The notes: generated by a model not told the origin, from the letters alone. Numbered from the stretch's first letter, positions 37,937-48,906 are shown. The stretch: DNA of 64,000 nt from Actinomyces sp. oral taxon 171 str. F0337 (GCF_005696555.1 NZ_CP040005.1:434001-498000); one strand, 5' to 3'. A program made the numbers and translations.

Positions 37937-38686
37937 GTGTCGACGGCGCAGTACCCGGCACGGGCCCGTGTCGCCGCCTGGGCAGTGCACATCTTGACCA
38001 TGTCGGGACTGGTGTGGGCCAGCCTGGCCATGCTCGCCACCATCAACCCCAACCGGAAGATCACGTGGATGTGGGTCTGGCTGCTCGTCGCCCTCGTCGT
38101 CGACGGCGTTGACGGCACCCTGGCTCGGCGCGCCAGGGTCTCCGAGATCATCCCCTGGTTCGACGGCGGCATCGTGGACATCGTCGTCGACTACCTCACC
38201 TGGACCTTCATCCCGGCGGTCTTCATGTACGTGGCCCTGCCGATGGGGGGCAAACCGGTGGCCGGCCTGCTCATGGCCCTCATCCTGAGCTCGTCGATGT
38301 TCTGCTACGCCAACAAGCAGTGGAAGTCCACTGACTACTACTTCGTGGGCTTCCCGGCCGCCTGGAACATCGTGGCCCTCATGTTCTACGTGCTGCAGAC
38401 CCCGGCGGTCATCAACATCATCGTCACCCTCGTCTTCGTGGTGCTGACCCTGGTGCCCACCCACTACGCGCACCCGGCACGCGTCAAGCGCTTCCGCGCC
38501 CTCAACATCGGCGCGGTGGTGGTGTGGTTCCTGGCCACCTGCTGGCTGGTGGCGATCTACCCTCAGCGGCCGCTCAGCCTGGTCGCCGTCATCGTGGTCT
38601 CCGGCGGGTGGTTCCTGCTCGCCGGGGTGCTGCGCTCGCTGCGCGGGGCCGAGTCAGAGGCACAGCCCTCCGGTACCCGCTCCTAG
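37937..38686 (+). CDS. pcs: CDP-alcohol phosphatidyltransferase, phosphatidylcholine-synthase-like
   Basis: I start at GTG 37937, with GAGGGG 6 nt upstream; the product is 249 residues. It is polytopic, with the CDP-alcohol motif DGVDGTLARR followed by GGIVDIVVD, so the metal-binding aspartates are all present. VVDYLTWTFIPAVFM, YYFVGFPAAWNIVALM and VLTLVPTHYAHPARVKRFR match the bacterial phosphatidylcholine synthase (Pcs) subfamily, which joins CDP-diacylglycerol to choline. Phosphatidylserine synthase is the main alternative. TTATCCACC, a DnaA-box-like word, lies about 20 bp upstream and is probably chance. Confidence 0.82.
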   Translation: MSTAQYPARARVAAWAVHILTMSGLVWASLAMLATINPNRKITWMWVWLLVALVVDGVDGTLARRARVSEIIPWFDGGIVDIVVDYLTWTFIPAVFMYVALPMGGKPVAGLLMALILSSSMFCYANKQWKSTDYYFVGFPAAWNIVALMFYVLQTPAVINIIVTLVFVVLTLVPTHYAHPARVKRFRALNIGAVVVWFLATCWLVAIYPQRPLSLVAVIVVSGGWFLLAGVLRSLRGAESEAQPSGTRS

Positions 38687-38753
38687 CTACTCGATAGCGA
38701 CCGTACCGCCTGCAGGTCGCAGAAGCGCCGCCCCCGGTGGAGACGACTCCGAC

Positions 38754-39755
38754 TCAGCCGACCCGTGTCGCGCGCAGGCCTCGGGCCACAGCCACGTCAC
38801 GCAGCCAGCGACCGCCCTCGAGCAGGAAGGTGGCGAGCACTAGGCCGATGACCACCATGACAACCCAGCCGGGGTAGTGGTTGCCGTGCCCGTCGTCGCC
38901 GGCCAGGAAGAAGTACACGTAGGGCGCTACGAAGGTGATGAGGGTGACGAGGAAGCCGGCGAAGCGGATGCGACGCCGTCGACCCGCCACCATGGCGATG
39001 ATCCCCCACGTGTAGGGCGCAGCGGTGACGATATCGATAGTCCACAGCACCCAGGGGCTGCCGCGGAAGCCGGGGGCGTAGACGGCCGGAAGCGCCCGCA
39101 GCGAGGAGTAGATGAATACCGTCGCGTAGGCGAGGAAGCGGGGGTTGTGCAGCAGCCGGACGATACCGGCGCGCGGCACCAGGTCCACCTTCGCCTCCTG
39201 CAGGGCCGCCAGGGTGTGCCGGGAGACCCGCAGAGGGTCCGTCCCCTCCAGGACGGTGCGCAGGTAGCTGATCTGCTCAGGCGTCCCGGTGGCCCACTCG
39301 TCCAGGAGATGGCGAGGGCTCACGGCGACGACGACGGTGCCCTCACCCTCATCGGCCCCGTCGGCCTGAGGGGCCTCGATGTCCTCGGGCGCCTCCGGGG
39401 AGGCGATGTGGACGAGGTGCTCGCCCAGGACCGTCCGCAGCAGCTCCAGGCGCTCCCTGGGAACCTCGCTCAGCCACAGGCGCTGCCCGTGCTCAACGGC
39501 CAGGGACAGCGCGTGCCCCAGAGCCCAGCCGTGCTCGTCGGGCGCCAGAAGCTCTTCGGGGTTGGAGATCTGTGCCAGCTCGGGCACCTCGGCGACGTTG
39601 AAGCGCGTCAGGTCGCCGACACGGTCGACGGCCGCCACCGTCCGCAGGACCTCGGGGTCCAGGACGTGGCGCCGGGTGACGGGCAGCTCGGTGACGGAGC
39701 GCAGAGCCATGACATCCATCACGGAGGAGTGGGAGGTAGGGGTGTGTTCGGGCAT
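38754..39755 (-). CDS. Membrane protein with soluble N-terminal half
   Basis: I prefer ATG 39755 (MPEHTPTSHSS), giving 333 residues; the open frame reaches 39824. The first 190 residues are soluble, acidic and Leu-rich, without a recognised family. The C-terminal third has about four membrane helices (VLWTIDIVTAAPYTWGIIAM, FAGFLVTLITFVAPYVYFFL, VVMVVIGLVLATFLLEGG, and a shorter one near FLAYATVFIYSSL). The ribosome site is poor, so the start is uncertain. Function unknown. Confidence 0.68.
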   Translation of the reverse strand: MPEHTPTSHSSVMDVMALRSVTELPVTRRHVLDPEVLRTVAAVDRVGDLTRFNVAEVPELAQISNPEELLAPDEHGWALGHALSLAVEHGQRLWLSEVPRERLELLRTVLGEHLVHIASPEAPEDIEAPQADGADEGEGTVVVAVSPRHLLDEWATGTPEQISYLRTVLEGTDPLRVSRHTLAALQEAKVDLVPRAGIVRLLHNPRFLAYATVFIYSSLRALPAVYAPGFRGSPWVLWTIDIVTAAPYTWGIIAMVAGRRRRIRFAGFLVTLITFVAPYVYFFLAGDDGHGNHYPGWVVMVVIGLVLATFLLEGGRWLRDVAVARGLRATRVG

Positions 39756-39922
39756 TGGGATGAGCCTAGAGGAGCGGGGTGCCCGTTGTGTGCATCCTGT
39801 GAGTCGATACGGCTCACTCTTCACTCAGGAGGAGGGGCCTTCATCCTGCCCCGGTCCTGGCGCCAGCGGCGTAGTCGGGACTGGGTGGGCACAAGGGTCG
39901 GCCGAGGGCCTAGGGTGGGGTC

Positions 39923-40936
39923 ATGGGCACTCACGGAATCCCTCTGGCACCGCCCGGCCGGCGCAGCGGCCCGGGGCTGCTCGTCGTGGCTGGAGCGGGC
40001 CTCATCGGATCCCGCCTGGCGGATATGGCCCGGGACAGTGGCTGGAGGATCCGGATCCTCCACCGCAGCGGACCGGGCAAGGCGCCACGGGAGGGCATTG
40101 AGGTCGATGCCTCCGGTAGGGAGCACGCCTGGTGGGCTCCCGCCGAGCGTCTCCTGGCACCCGGTGCCCTGGAGGGAGCCGGGGCCGTGGTGTGCCTGTC
40201 GGGCGCCCCGATCGCGCCGCGCCCCTGGACGCCGGCGCGCCGTCGCGCGCTGGCGGCCTCGCGCCTTTCCACCACCGCCCTCATCGCCCGGGTCGCCGCG
40301 GGCCTGCCCCCGGCGGGGCGGCCCGAGGTCCTGCTGAGCGGATCGGCCACCGGCTTCTACGGGGATCGGGGCGATGAGATCCTCACCGAGACCTGCGGCC
40401 CGGGTGAGGGATTCCTGTCTGAGCTGTGCCGGCGTTGGGAGGCCGCTGCCGGTCCGGCGGCGCGGGCCGGGCTGCGCACGGTCCAGTCCCGCACGGGCCT
40501 GGTGGTCAGCTCCTCGGGCGGACTGGGCAGGATCCTCGGCGCCGCCTACCGGGTCGGGGCAGGGGCCCGGCTCGGCCGCGGCGACCAGTGGCAGCCGTGG
40601 ATCGGGCTGGAGGATGCCGCGGCCGGGCTCCTGTGGGCCATCGAGCACGACGACGTCCACGGGCCGGTCAACCTGACCGCGCCCGAGCCCCTGCGCAACC
40701 GCGACCTCCACCGGCTGCTGTCCCGAGCCTGCGGCCCGCCCTCGCCGGCGGTGGTGCCCCAGGTCCTGCTGGACCGGGTGGGAAGGGCCGGGGCGACCGG
40801 CGGTACCGGAGGCATCGGAGGCATGCTCGCCGAGCTACTCGGTGCCTCTCAGCGCGCGGTTCCCCAGGCGCTGCTCGCCTCCGGATTCCGCTTCACTGCG
40901 CCGGATGCGGCCTCGATCTGGGGACTCGGCGCCTGA
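39923..40936 (+). CDS. TIGR01777-type NAD(P)-binding epimerase-like protein
   Basis: The 337-residue extended-SDR protein is like YfcH and SDR39U1. The Rossmann loop is VVAGAGLIGSRL, with G in place of the usual Thr/Ser before GLIG. Later family motifs are VVCLSGAPIAPRPWTPARRR, LLSGSATGFYGDRGDE and QPWIGLEDAA. C-terminally it carries the expected PQVLLASGFRF-like segment (VPQALLASGFRFTAPDA), preceded by a Gly-rich insert (GATGGTGGIGG). The reaction of the family is not known. It is convergent with the methyltransferase at 40974. Confidence 0.88.
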   Translation: MGTHGIPLAPPGRRSGPGLLVVAGAGLIGSRLADMARDSGWRIRILHRSGPGKAPREGIEVDASGREHAWWAPAERLLAPGALEGAGAVVCLSGAPIAPRPWTPARRRALAASRLSTTALIARVAAGLPPAGRPEVLLSGSATGFYGDRGDEILTETCGPGEGFLSELCRRWEAAAGPAARAGLRTVQSRTGLVVSSSGGLGRILGAAYRVGAGARLGRGDQWQPWIGLEDAAAGLLWAIEHDDVHGPVNLTAPEPLRNRDLHRLLSRACGPPSPAVVPQVLLDRVGRAGATGGTGGIGGMLAELLGASQRAVPQALLASGFRFTAPDAASIWGLGA

Positions 40937-40973
40937 CGCCCGCCCCGGTGCCGGTCGGTCTCGTGCCCCGCTG

Positions 40974-41807
40974 TCAGGCGCGGGCGATGACCTCGCCGTG
41001 CACGACGACGAACCAGGCGTCCTCGCTGCCACCCCACTGCCGCCACGCCTCGGCCATCGTCTCCAGGTCGGCGCTGTCCGCCAGCCCCAGCTCGACGGCC
41101 TGCGGCCCGAAGGAGGTCAGGCACCGCTGCGCCCAGGTCTCCGACTGCCAGGCCCGGTCGGCGGGCGTGGCGTAGCACCAGGTGGCGGCCGAGGCCGTCA
41201 CGTCGGTGAAGCCCGCAGCCCGGGCCCAGGACAGCAGTCGGCTCCCGGCGTCGGGCTCGCCGCCGTTGGCCCGGGCGGTGGCCATGTAGACCGAGCGCCA
41301 CTGCTCCAGGCCCGCAGGCTCGGGGAACCAGGTCATGGCGGAGTAGACGGCGTCGCGCACGGCCACGATCCCGCCGGGGCGGGTGAGACGGCGCATCTCG
41401 GCCAGGGCGCCCACCGGGTCCGTGAGGTGCTGGAGGACCTGGTGGGCGTGGACGATATCGAAGGAACCGTCCTCGAAGGGCAGGGCCATGACGTCCCCGC
41501 GGGCCAGCTCCACCTGCTCGGACAGGCCCCGTTCGCTCAGCGTCGCCCGAGCAGCATCCAGGGCGCCGGCCGCGGCATCCAGGGCGACGACCCGTCCCGG
41601 GGCGACGTGCTCAGCGAGGTCCGCGGTGATGGACGCCGGTCCGCAGCCGACATCGAGCAGATCCATTCCCGCCTTGAGGTGAGGAAGCAGGTAGGCGGCC
41701 GAGTCCGTGGCTCCGCGCCGCGAGTGCGCGCTGAGCACCGGCGCGCTGTGGCCGTGGGTGTAACGCGCCATCCCGGCTGAATCGTCCGAAAGCTGTTCAC
41801 TGTTCAT
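40974..41807 (-). CDS. SAM-dependent methyltransferase
   Basis: The protein has 277 residues with a class I fold. Motif I is LLDVGCGPASITADLAE, the acidic end of strand 2 is VVALDAAAGAL, motif II is GDVMALPFEDGSFDIVHAHQ, and a VLQHLTDP motif follows. This is close to the UbiE/MenG-like group with an extended C-terminal lid (WFPEPAGLEQW). The methyl acceptor cannot be told. ATG 41807 lies divergent from gdhA, 184 bp away. Confidence 0.88.
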   Translation of the reverse strand: MNSEQLSDDSAGMARYTHGHSAPVLSAHSRRGATDSAAYLLPHLKAGMDLLDVGCGPASITADLAEHVAPGRVVALDAAAGALDAARATLSERGLSEQVELARGDVMALPFEDGSFDIVHAHQVLQHLTDPVGALAEMRRLTRPGGIVAVRDAVYSAMTWFPEPAGLEQWRSVYMATARANGGEPDAGSRLLSWARAAGFTDVTASAATWCYATPADRAWQSETWAQRCLTSFGPQAVELGLADSADLETMAEAWRQWGGSEDAWFVVVHGEVIARA

Positions 41808-41823
41808 ATCCCGATCATCCGGG

Positions 41824-41861
41824 AATGTGATCTGTGCTGCGTGAACGTCCGGAATGTGGCC
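41824..41861 (+). promoter_or_regulatory. AATGTG repeats upstream of gdhA
   Basis: AATGTGATCTG (41824-41834) and AATGTGGCC (41853-41861) match the two words found upstream of pckG. The second sits in an imperfect dyad (GGAATGTG and CATATTCC) flanked by TCCGGA. Candidate regulatory sites for gdhA or the divergent methyltransferase gene. Confidence 0.35.
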
Positions 41862-41976
41862 TCCGCTACGGCATATTCCCTCCGGATCGCGAGATGTTTC
41901 GTCTCAGTGAACGTCTCGGTGGAAGTCTTCTCGCGGCGCCGCGGCGACCGGCCAGGTGCCGAGCTTATTCCGCTAG

Positions 41977-43329
<1,353 letters not shown>

Positions 43330-43359
43330 TACCTGGCTGATCCGGGCTCGCGCCCCTAG

Positions 43360-43403
43360 CGACGGCGTCCGCCACCTCCTCTCCGAGGTGGCGGACGCCG
43401 TCG
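43360..43403 (+). terminator. Strong terminator of gdhA
   Basis: A 19-bp perfect stem, with left-arm core GACGGCGTCCGCCACCTC at 43361-43378, encloses a CTCTCC loop. It lies 30 nt after the gdhA stop. Confidence 0.88.
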
Positions 43404-43682
43404 TTGTGCCGTGGGAAGGGGCGGGGCGTGCGGGATCAATGCCCTTGGCGGCCAACCGCGTGGCTCGCTCCTCGCCGCGCTCCCGCCAGCCCCATCCACG
43501 CCTGCGAACGTCGATCCCGTACGCCTCAATACCGCTCCGTGACGGGCAGTCGAGATCGAGCGATCTACCGACTGGATGAGATCGTAAAAAATACTGCAAA
43601 AATCCCGGGAGAGGCGTACCTTGGTGATGTTCCCTTCCTCAAGTGATCCCGATCTCCATCCCTACGTCCCATGAGGATTGAC
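43404..43682 (+). promoter_or_regulatory. Promoter region of the nucleotidase array
   Basis: This is the remainder of the gap after gdhA. It contains a dyad AGATCG-AG-CGATCT at 43553-43566 and an AT-rich run (TAAAAAATACTGCAAAAAT) near 43585-43603 that probably belongs to the promoter of the first nucleotidase gene. No gene seen. Confidence 0.4.
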
Positions 43683-46193
43683 ATGAGAATACTTCCAGCT
43701 CGCAGAGCACGAGTCTGCGCTGCGTTGAGCGCTCTGGTTGTGGCTGCACTGAGTCCCATGATCTCGGTTCCGACAGCATCCCTCATGCCGCCGGCTGCCG
43801 CTGCGGAGAAACCTCCCGACGGCGCTGACGGGCTCCAGGGGGCCGATGATCCGGGCAACAAGGTGAGCATCAAGCTGGTGGGCCTGGGCGGTCTTCATGG
43901 TCACTACCTGGAGACGAGCGGGTTCAACCCGGATACCGAGGAGTACGACCTCCCCAAGGACCCCGGCCTGGTCGGGATCGAGTGCGCTGTCCGTGGGATT
44001 CGAGAGGACTTCCCCAATACGCTCGTCGTCTCCTCCGGCGGCAATGTCGGCGCCTCGCCCCACGCGTCCTCCTTCCTGCAGGACCGGCCCGTCATCAGCG
44101 GGCTCAATACGATGGAGCTGGATGCCTCAGCCCTGGGGGTCCACGCGCTCGACGGCGGAGTGAAGGACCTCGAGGACAGAATCCTGCCCGCCTCCGACTT
44201 CCCCATCCTGGCGGCGAACGTGTCCGGCTCCGATGCCCTGAGTGCCGAGGGGAGTGGTCGGGGGGTCTTCATCAAGGAGGTCGACGGGGTGCGCGTCGGC
44301 TTCATCGGCGTGGTGACCGACGACCTTCCCGCCCGGACGCCCGCGGCGAACCGGGCGGCCCTGACAGTCTCCCCCGCGGTGGCCACGGCCAACGCCCGCG
44401 CCGCCGAGCTCAAGGACGGTGACCCCGCCAATGGTGAGGCCGACATCGTCGTCGTGCTCAGCCATGAGGACATGACCTCCACGGCAACCGGCTTCTCCAA
44501 GAACGTCGACGCCGTCGTCGCCGGTCGCAGCGGACAGGGCCACGGGCAGGTCGTCACCGGATTCGAGGGCAATGCGATTCCTGTCGTCCAGCCCGGCCGT
44601 TACGGGCGGACCTTCGGGGATGTTCTCCTCGAGTACGATCGAACGACCCGGAAGACATTCGCCTACTACGCGCATAGCACACCCATCCAAGGCTTCGAAT
44701 GCCGAGGATCCTCTCCCGACGTCCTGAATACGATGTGGGAGTACTACAGCTCCGTCACAGACGTTAAGAAGCAACCGCTGGCGCATATCGGGGCGGACTT
44801 CCTGCGGGGTTCCGATGGAAGCGTCCCCGACACCAATGCGGCAACGGAGTCCACGGCAGCCGACCTGGTCGCCGAGTCCTACCGCAGCTGGATCACCGAC
44901 ATCAAACCTCCTGGAACCAGCCACTACGTCGGCATCGTCAATTCCGGTGACGTCAAGAAGGACCTCACCTACCTCGCGTCCGGTAACTACAACGACATCC
45001 CGCGCCTGGACCAGGACGGCCTCGTCTCCTACGGGGAGGCGCTCGGCGTCCAGCCCGACAATAAAGCGCTCTCCTACGCCACTCTGAATGGTGCAGAGCT
45101 CAAGGCGCTCATCGCTCAGCAGTGGAGATTCCACGCCGATCCTGCCGTGCTCAACCTGGGACTGTCCTCCAACATGGACGTCATTGTCGATCCCGGGGCG
45201 ACGGCGCAGAGCGGAGCCGTTCCCACAGTGCGTGAGATCCGGGTCGACGGGCAGGTCCTGGGGGACACGGACACAGTGGTCGTGGCCTCCACCCACGAGC
45301 TGCTCGACGACGGCGTCGACTTCACCATTCCTGACCAGAAGGTCATCGTCGACGTCGGCTCACTCCACCACAGCGTCTTCATCTCCTACCTGCACTCCTT
45401 CGGGGACAAGCCCTTGATGCCGTCCTACTCCAAACGTCAGGTGGGTATGAGTGCGACCCCGAAGCCCGGTCAGGCCGGCACGGTGACAGTGACGATGGAC
45501 TCCTTGGCCTACACCAACGCCTCCGAACAGACCCTCGGTGCGCAGCGAGTCCGTGCCCGCTCCGGGGATAAGGAGTTCTTCAGTCAGAACATCGACCTGA
45601 CCGTGGACCGCAGTGGCCCCACCACCGGAAAGGCGAGCTTCGACCTCACGTTCCCGGCCGATGCGCCCACCGGCGCCTGCCGCACAGCCTCCGCGGACAG
45701 CTGCCGCTGGGTGACCCTGGAGTCCGTGAACGCCGCCGGCCGGGTCCTCAATAGCTTCTACGTCGAGGTGCCGGCCGATGCGGCGCCCACGGCAACGCCG
45801 TCGGCCACTGCCAGTGCACAGCCGGTCCCACCCAGTGCGCCGTCGGCTGCGCCCTCGACGCCCAGTGCCGGGCCGTCGGCAGGTGCCACGGCGACGGCGG
45901 GCCCCAGCGGCAGTGCCGGTGCGGTCCCGGATGGGAAGGCGACGGCCTCACCCGGAGGCGGGAGCGCTGACGGTGCCACGGTGCCGGTCGGCGGTGCGGG
46001 CGGTCTGCCTGCCGCCACGAGCTGGGCGAGTACCACCGCCCCGGAGGTCCGCGGAGCCGGCGCGAAGCCGGCCGGTGGTTCGGGCACCTGGCCGCTGGCC
46101 CGCACCGGTACCTCCCTCAGCGCGGGCGTCGTCGCCCTGACCCTCATCGTCGGCGGCTACCTCATCCTGCGCCGCAGACGCCAGGAGGGATGA
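43683..46193 (+). CDS. UshA-like 5'-nucleotidase paralogue 1, metal site lost, LAXTG anchor
   Basis: I start at ATG 43683, which has GAGGA 5 nt upstream; an ATG at 43671 adds four residues. The product has 836 residues: signal peptide, metallophosphatase domain, C-terminal nucleotidase domain, Pro/Ser/Ala-rich spacer, then LARTG, a membrane helix and RRRRQ. The metal motifs are degenerate. DLHGH is GLHGH, GDS is GGN, GNHELD is GVHALD, and GHTH is GRSG. The substrate motif NAGGVRADL is NSGDVKKDL. Compared with copy 3 it should be catalytically dead. A surface binding role is possible. Confidence 0.88.
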   Translation: MRILPARRARVCAALSALVVAALSPMISVPTASLMPPAAAAEKPPDGADGLQGADDPGNKVSIKLVGLGGLHGHYLETSGFNPDTEEYDLPKDPGLVGIECAVRGIREDFPNTLVVSSGGNVGASPHASSFLQDRPVISGLNTMELDASALGVHALDGGVKDLEDRILPASDFPILAANVSGSDALSAEGSGRGVFIKEVDGVRVGFIGVVTDDLPARTPAANRAALTVSPAVATANARAAELKDGDPANGEADIVVVLSHEDMTSTATGFSKNVDAVVAGRSGQGHGQVVTGFEGNAIPVVQPGRYGRTFGDVLLEYDRTTRKTFAYYAHSTPIQGFECRGSSPDVLNTMWEYYSSVTDVKKQPLAHIGADFLRGSDGSVPDTNAATESTAADLVAESYRSWITDIKPPGTSHYVGIVNSGDVKKDLTYLASGNYNDIPRLDQDGLVSYGEALGVQPDNKALSYATLNGAELKALIAQQWRFHADPAVLNLGLSSNMDVIVDPGATAQSGAVPTVREIRVDGQVLGDTDTVVVASTHELLDDGVDFTIPDQKVIVDVGSLHHSVFISYLHSFGDKPLMPSYSKRQVGMSATPKPGQAGTVTVTMDSLAYTNASEQTLGAQRVRARSGDKEFFSQNIDLTVDRSGPTTGKASFDLTFPADAPTGACRTASADSCRWVTLESVNAAGRVLNSFYVEVPADAAPTATPSATASAQPVPPSAPSAAPSTPSAGPSAGATATAGPSGSAGAVPDGKATASPGGGSADGATVPVGGAGGLPAATSWASTTAPEVRGAGAKPAGGSGTWPLARTGTSLSAGVVALTLIVGGYLILRRRRQEG

Positions 46194-46268
46194 GGGGGCA
46201 GCGATGGTGCGGCCCTTCTCCTTCCACGTTCTCTCTGCACTCTTTTCACGCTGACCTAAGGACATATC

Positions 46269-48854
46269 ATGAGGCTCATATCGCGAAGGCGGGGACGAGT
46301 CTGCGTCGCATTCAGCGCGCTGGCCCTCGCTTCACTCAGCCCTCTTTCCACCGCCGCGCCCTCCGGGACGGTTCCACCTCAGGGCGCCGGACTGCCCGAC
46401 GTTGCTGTGCCATTGGACTCCCCGGATGGGGGAGTCCCCATCGACCTCGTTGGCATCTCCGATCTGCACGGCTACATCGAAACGACGTTCCATAAGAATC
46501 CGGAGACTGGCGAGGTCGACCTCAACAATGTGGAGAATCCCGGTGTGACGTCCCTGGCGTGCCATTTGAGCCGGGCTTACAGAGCGAATCCCAATGCGTT
46601 ATTCGTCTCGTCGGGAGACAATATCGGGTCGTCATACTACCTGTCGTCCTACATGGATGATGAGGGGACACTGGATGTGCTGGAGCGGTTCCGCATGGAT
46701 GTCTCTGCGCTAGGGGTGCACGAGCTCGACCATGGTCTCGGTGACCTCGAGGGTCGGGTTCTTCCCTATGCGACATTCCCCATCCTGGCGGCGAACGTGT
46801 CCGGCTCCGATGCCCTGAGTGCCGAGGGGGACGGTCGCGGTGTCTTCATCAAGGAGGTCGACGGGGTGCGGGTCGGCTTCATCGGTGTGGTGACCGATGA
46901 GCTGCCCAAACTGGTCTCCTCCTCCACCCGGGCACAGCTCACGGTCGCCCCGGCGGTGGCCACGGCCAACGCCCGCGCAGCCGAGCTCAAGGACGGTGAC
47001 CCCGCCAATGGTGAGGCCGACGTCGTCGTCGTGCTCAGTCACGAGGACGCGGCCTCCACGGCGACGGGCTTCTCCAAGAACGTCGACGCCGTCGTCGCAG
47101 GACGCAGCCACGTCTCCTACGCGCAGACGGTGACCGGGGTCGAGGGCAATGAGATCGCCGTCGTCCAGCCCGACCACTACGGTCTGAAGCTCGGGATGAT
47201 TCGGCTCAACTACGACCGGGACACCAAGAAGGTCTCCGTCGCCAACGTGGAGAACCGCGATCTGAGGCAGGAATACTGTCATGAAGACGATTTCGGCGGC
47301 ATCAATATCTTCTCATATAAGAGATACAACAAGATGATGGATCTGGGGGCTGCCCGGGCGGTGGCGCAGCTCGGCACCGACTACTTGCGTGGATCGGACG
47401 GTGTGACCCCCGGAGCCCACACCGGCACCGAGTCCACGGCGGCCGACCTGGTGGCCGAGTCCTACCGATACTGGCTCGCCGACATGGATCCCATGGAGCA
47501 GCCGCCAGCCTCCACACACTATGTGGGAGTAGTCCGGGCCGACGACCTCAAAGCCGATTTCCGCTACAAGAGCACCGGGAACTATCACGGAGAAGTGCCC
47601 GCTGACCAGGTCGACGGCCTCTTCACGGTCGACGAGGTCCGTAACGTCTCGCCGGATGACAAGGCCATGGGATACCTCACCATGACCGGTGCCGAGCTCA
47701 AGGGGCTCATCGCCCAGCAGTGGCGCCCCGGAGCGGATTCGGTGGCTGTCCAGCTGGGGCTGTCCGCCAACGTCGACGTCATCGTGAACTCCGCGGCCCA
47801 GACCGAGGACGGCGCCGCTCCCTCGATTCGCGAGGTCCGGGTGGACGGGCAGGTCCTGGGGGACACGGACACGGTGGTCGTGGCCTCCACCCAGGAGCTG
47901 CTCACCGGCGGCGCCGGCTTCACACTCCCCCATGGAAGAGGGGTTGTGAACGTCGGTTCGCTCGGACGTGACATCACCACCAACTACCTGGCCTCCTTCA
48001 ACCAGCAGATACTCAAACCGAGCTACGCCAAGCGTCAGGTGGGTATGAGTGCGACCCCGAAGCCCGGTCAGGCCGGCACGGTGACAGTGACGATGGACTC
48101 CCTGGTATACACCCACCCCACGGAGCAGGTTCTCGGGGCTCGCCGTGTGCGCGCCGTGTCCGGGGACAAGGAGTTCTTCAGTCAGAACATCGACCTGACC
48201 GTGGACCGCAGTGGCCCCACCACCGGTCAGGCGAGCTTTGACCTCACGGTTCCGGCCGATGCACCCACCGGCGCCTGCCGCAGCGCGGAGGCCACGACCT
48301 GCCGCTGGGTCACCTTGGAGTCCGTTGACGGCGTCGGCCGGGTTCTCAACAGCTTCTACGTCGAGGTGCCGGCCGATGCGGCGCCCACGGCAACGCCGTC
48401 GGCCACTGCCAGTGGCGGGCCATCGGCCGCGTCTAGCACTCCGTCGTCCACTCCCGGCGCGCAGCCGACTCCGTCCTCGACCTCCGGTGCCGGGCCGTCG
48501 GCGGGTGCCACGGCGACGACGTCGGCTGCGCCCGGTGCCAAGGCGGCTCCGTCGGCCTCGGCGGCTCCCAGTGGCGGTGCGGTCCCGGATGGGAAGGCGA
48601 CTGCCTCACCCGGAGGCGGGAGCGCTGACGGTGCCACGGTGCCGGTCAACGGTGCAGGCGGTCTGCCTGCCGCCACGAGTGGGGCGGGTGCTGCCGCTCG
48701 TGAGGCTCGCGGCGCCGGTGGTGGTCAGCCGATCGGCGGCTTGGGAGCCTGGCCGCTGGCCCGCACCGGTACCTCCCTCAGCGCGGGCGTCGTCGCCCTG
48801 ACCCTCATCGTCGGTGGCTACCTCATCCTGCGCCGCAGGCGGCAGATCGACTGA
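46269..48854 (+). CDS. UshA-like 5'-nucleotidase paralogue 2, partly degenerate, LAXTG anchor
   Basis: The protein has 861 residues from ATG 46269 (AAGGA 6 nt upstream). The order of parts is as in copy 1. The metal site is half kept: DLHGY (first Asp and His kept, second His changed to Tyr), GDN kept, GVHELD (Asn lost), GRSH (first His lost). The nucleotidase-domain motif reads VRADDLKADF instead of NAGGVRADL. Activity is doubtful. Large blocks are nearly identical in DNA to copy 1, for example around ILAANVSGSDALSAEG and VGMSATPKPGQAGTVTVTM. It lies 75 bp after copy 1 with no terminator between, so the two are probably co-transcribed. Confidence 0.88.
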   Translation: MRLISRRRGRVCVAFSALALASLSPLSTAAPSGTVPPQGAGLPDVAVPLDSPDGGVPIDLVGISDLHGYIETTFHKNPETGEVDLNNVENPGVTSLACHLSRAYRANPNALFVSSGDNIGSSYYLSSYMDDEGTLDVLERFRMDVSALGVHELDHGLGDLEGRVLPYATFPILAANVSGSDALSAEGDGRGVFIKEVDGVRVGFIGVVTDELPKLVSSSTRAQLTVAPAVATANARAAELKDGDPANGEADVVVVLSHEDAASTATGFSKNVDAVVAGRSHVSYAQTVTGVEGNEIAVVQPDHYGLKLGMIRLNYDRDTKKVSVANVENRDLRQEYCHEDDFGGINIFSYKRYNKMMDLGAARAVAQLGTDYLRGSDGVTPGAHTGTESTAADLVAESYRYWLADMDPMEQPPASTHYVGVVRADDLKADFRYKSTGNYHGEVPADQVDGLFTVDEVRNVSPDDKAMGYLTMTGAELKGLIAQQWRPGADSVAVQLGLSANVDVIVNSAAQTEDGAAPSIREVRVDGQVLGDTDTVVVASTQELLTGGAGFTLPHGRGVVNVGSLGRDITTNYLASFNQQILKPSYAKRQVGMSATPKPGQAGTVTVTMDSLVYTHPTEQVLGARRVRAVSGDKEFFSQNIDLTVDRSGPTTGQASFDLTVPADAPTGACRSAEATTCRWVTLESVDGVGRVLNSFYVEVPADAAPTATPSATASGGPSAASSTPSSTPGAQPTPSSTSGAGPSAGATATTSAAPGAKAAPSASAAPSGGAVPDGKATASPGGGSADGATVPVNGAGGLPAATSGAGAAAREARGAGGGQPIGGLGAWPLARTGTSLSAGVVALTLIVGGYLILRRRRQID

Positions 48855-48906
48855 CGTGGATCGCGGCAGGTCTGACACAGGCTGACGCAGTGATACGCGA
48901 ATCGAC

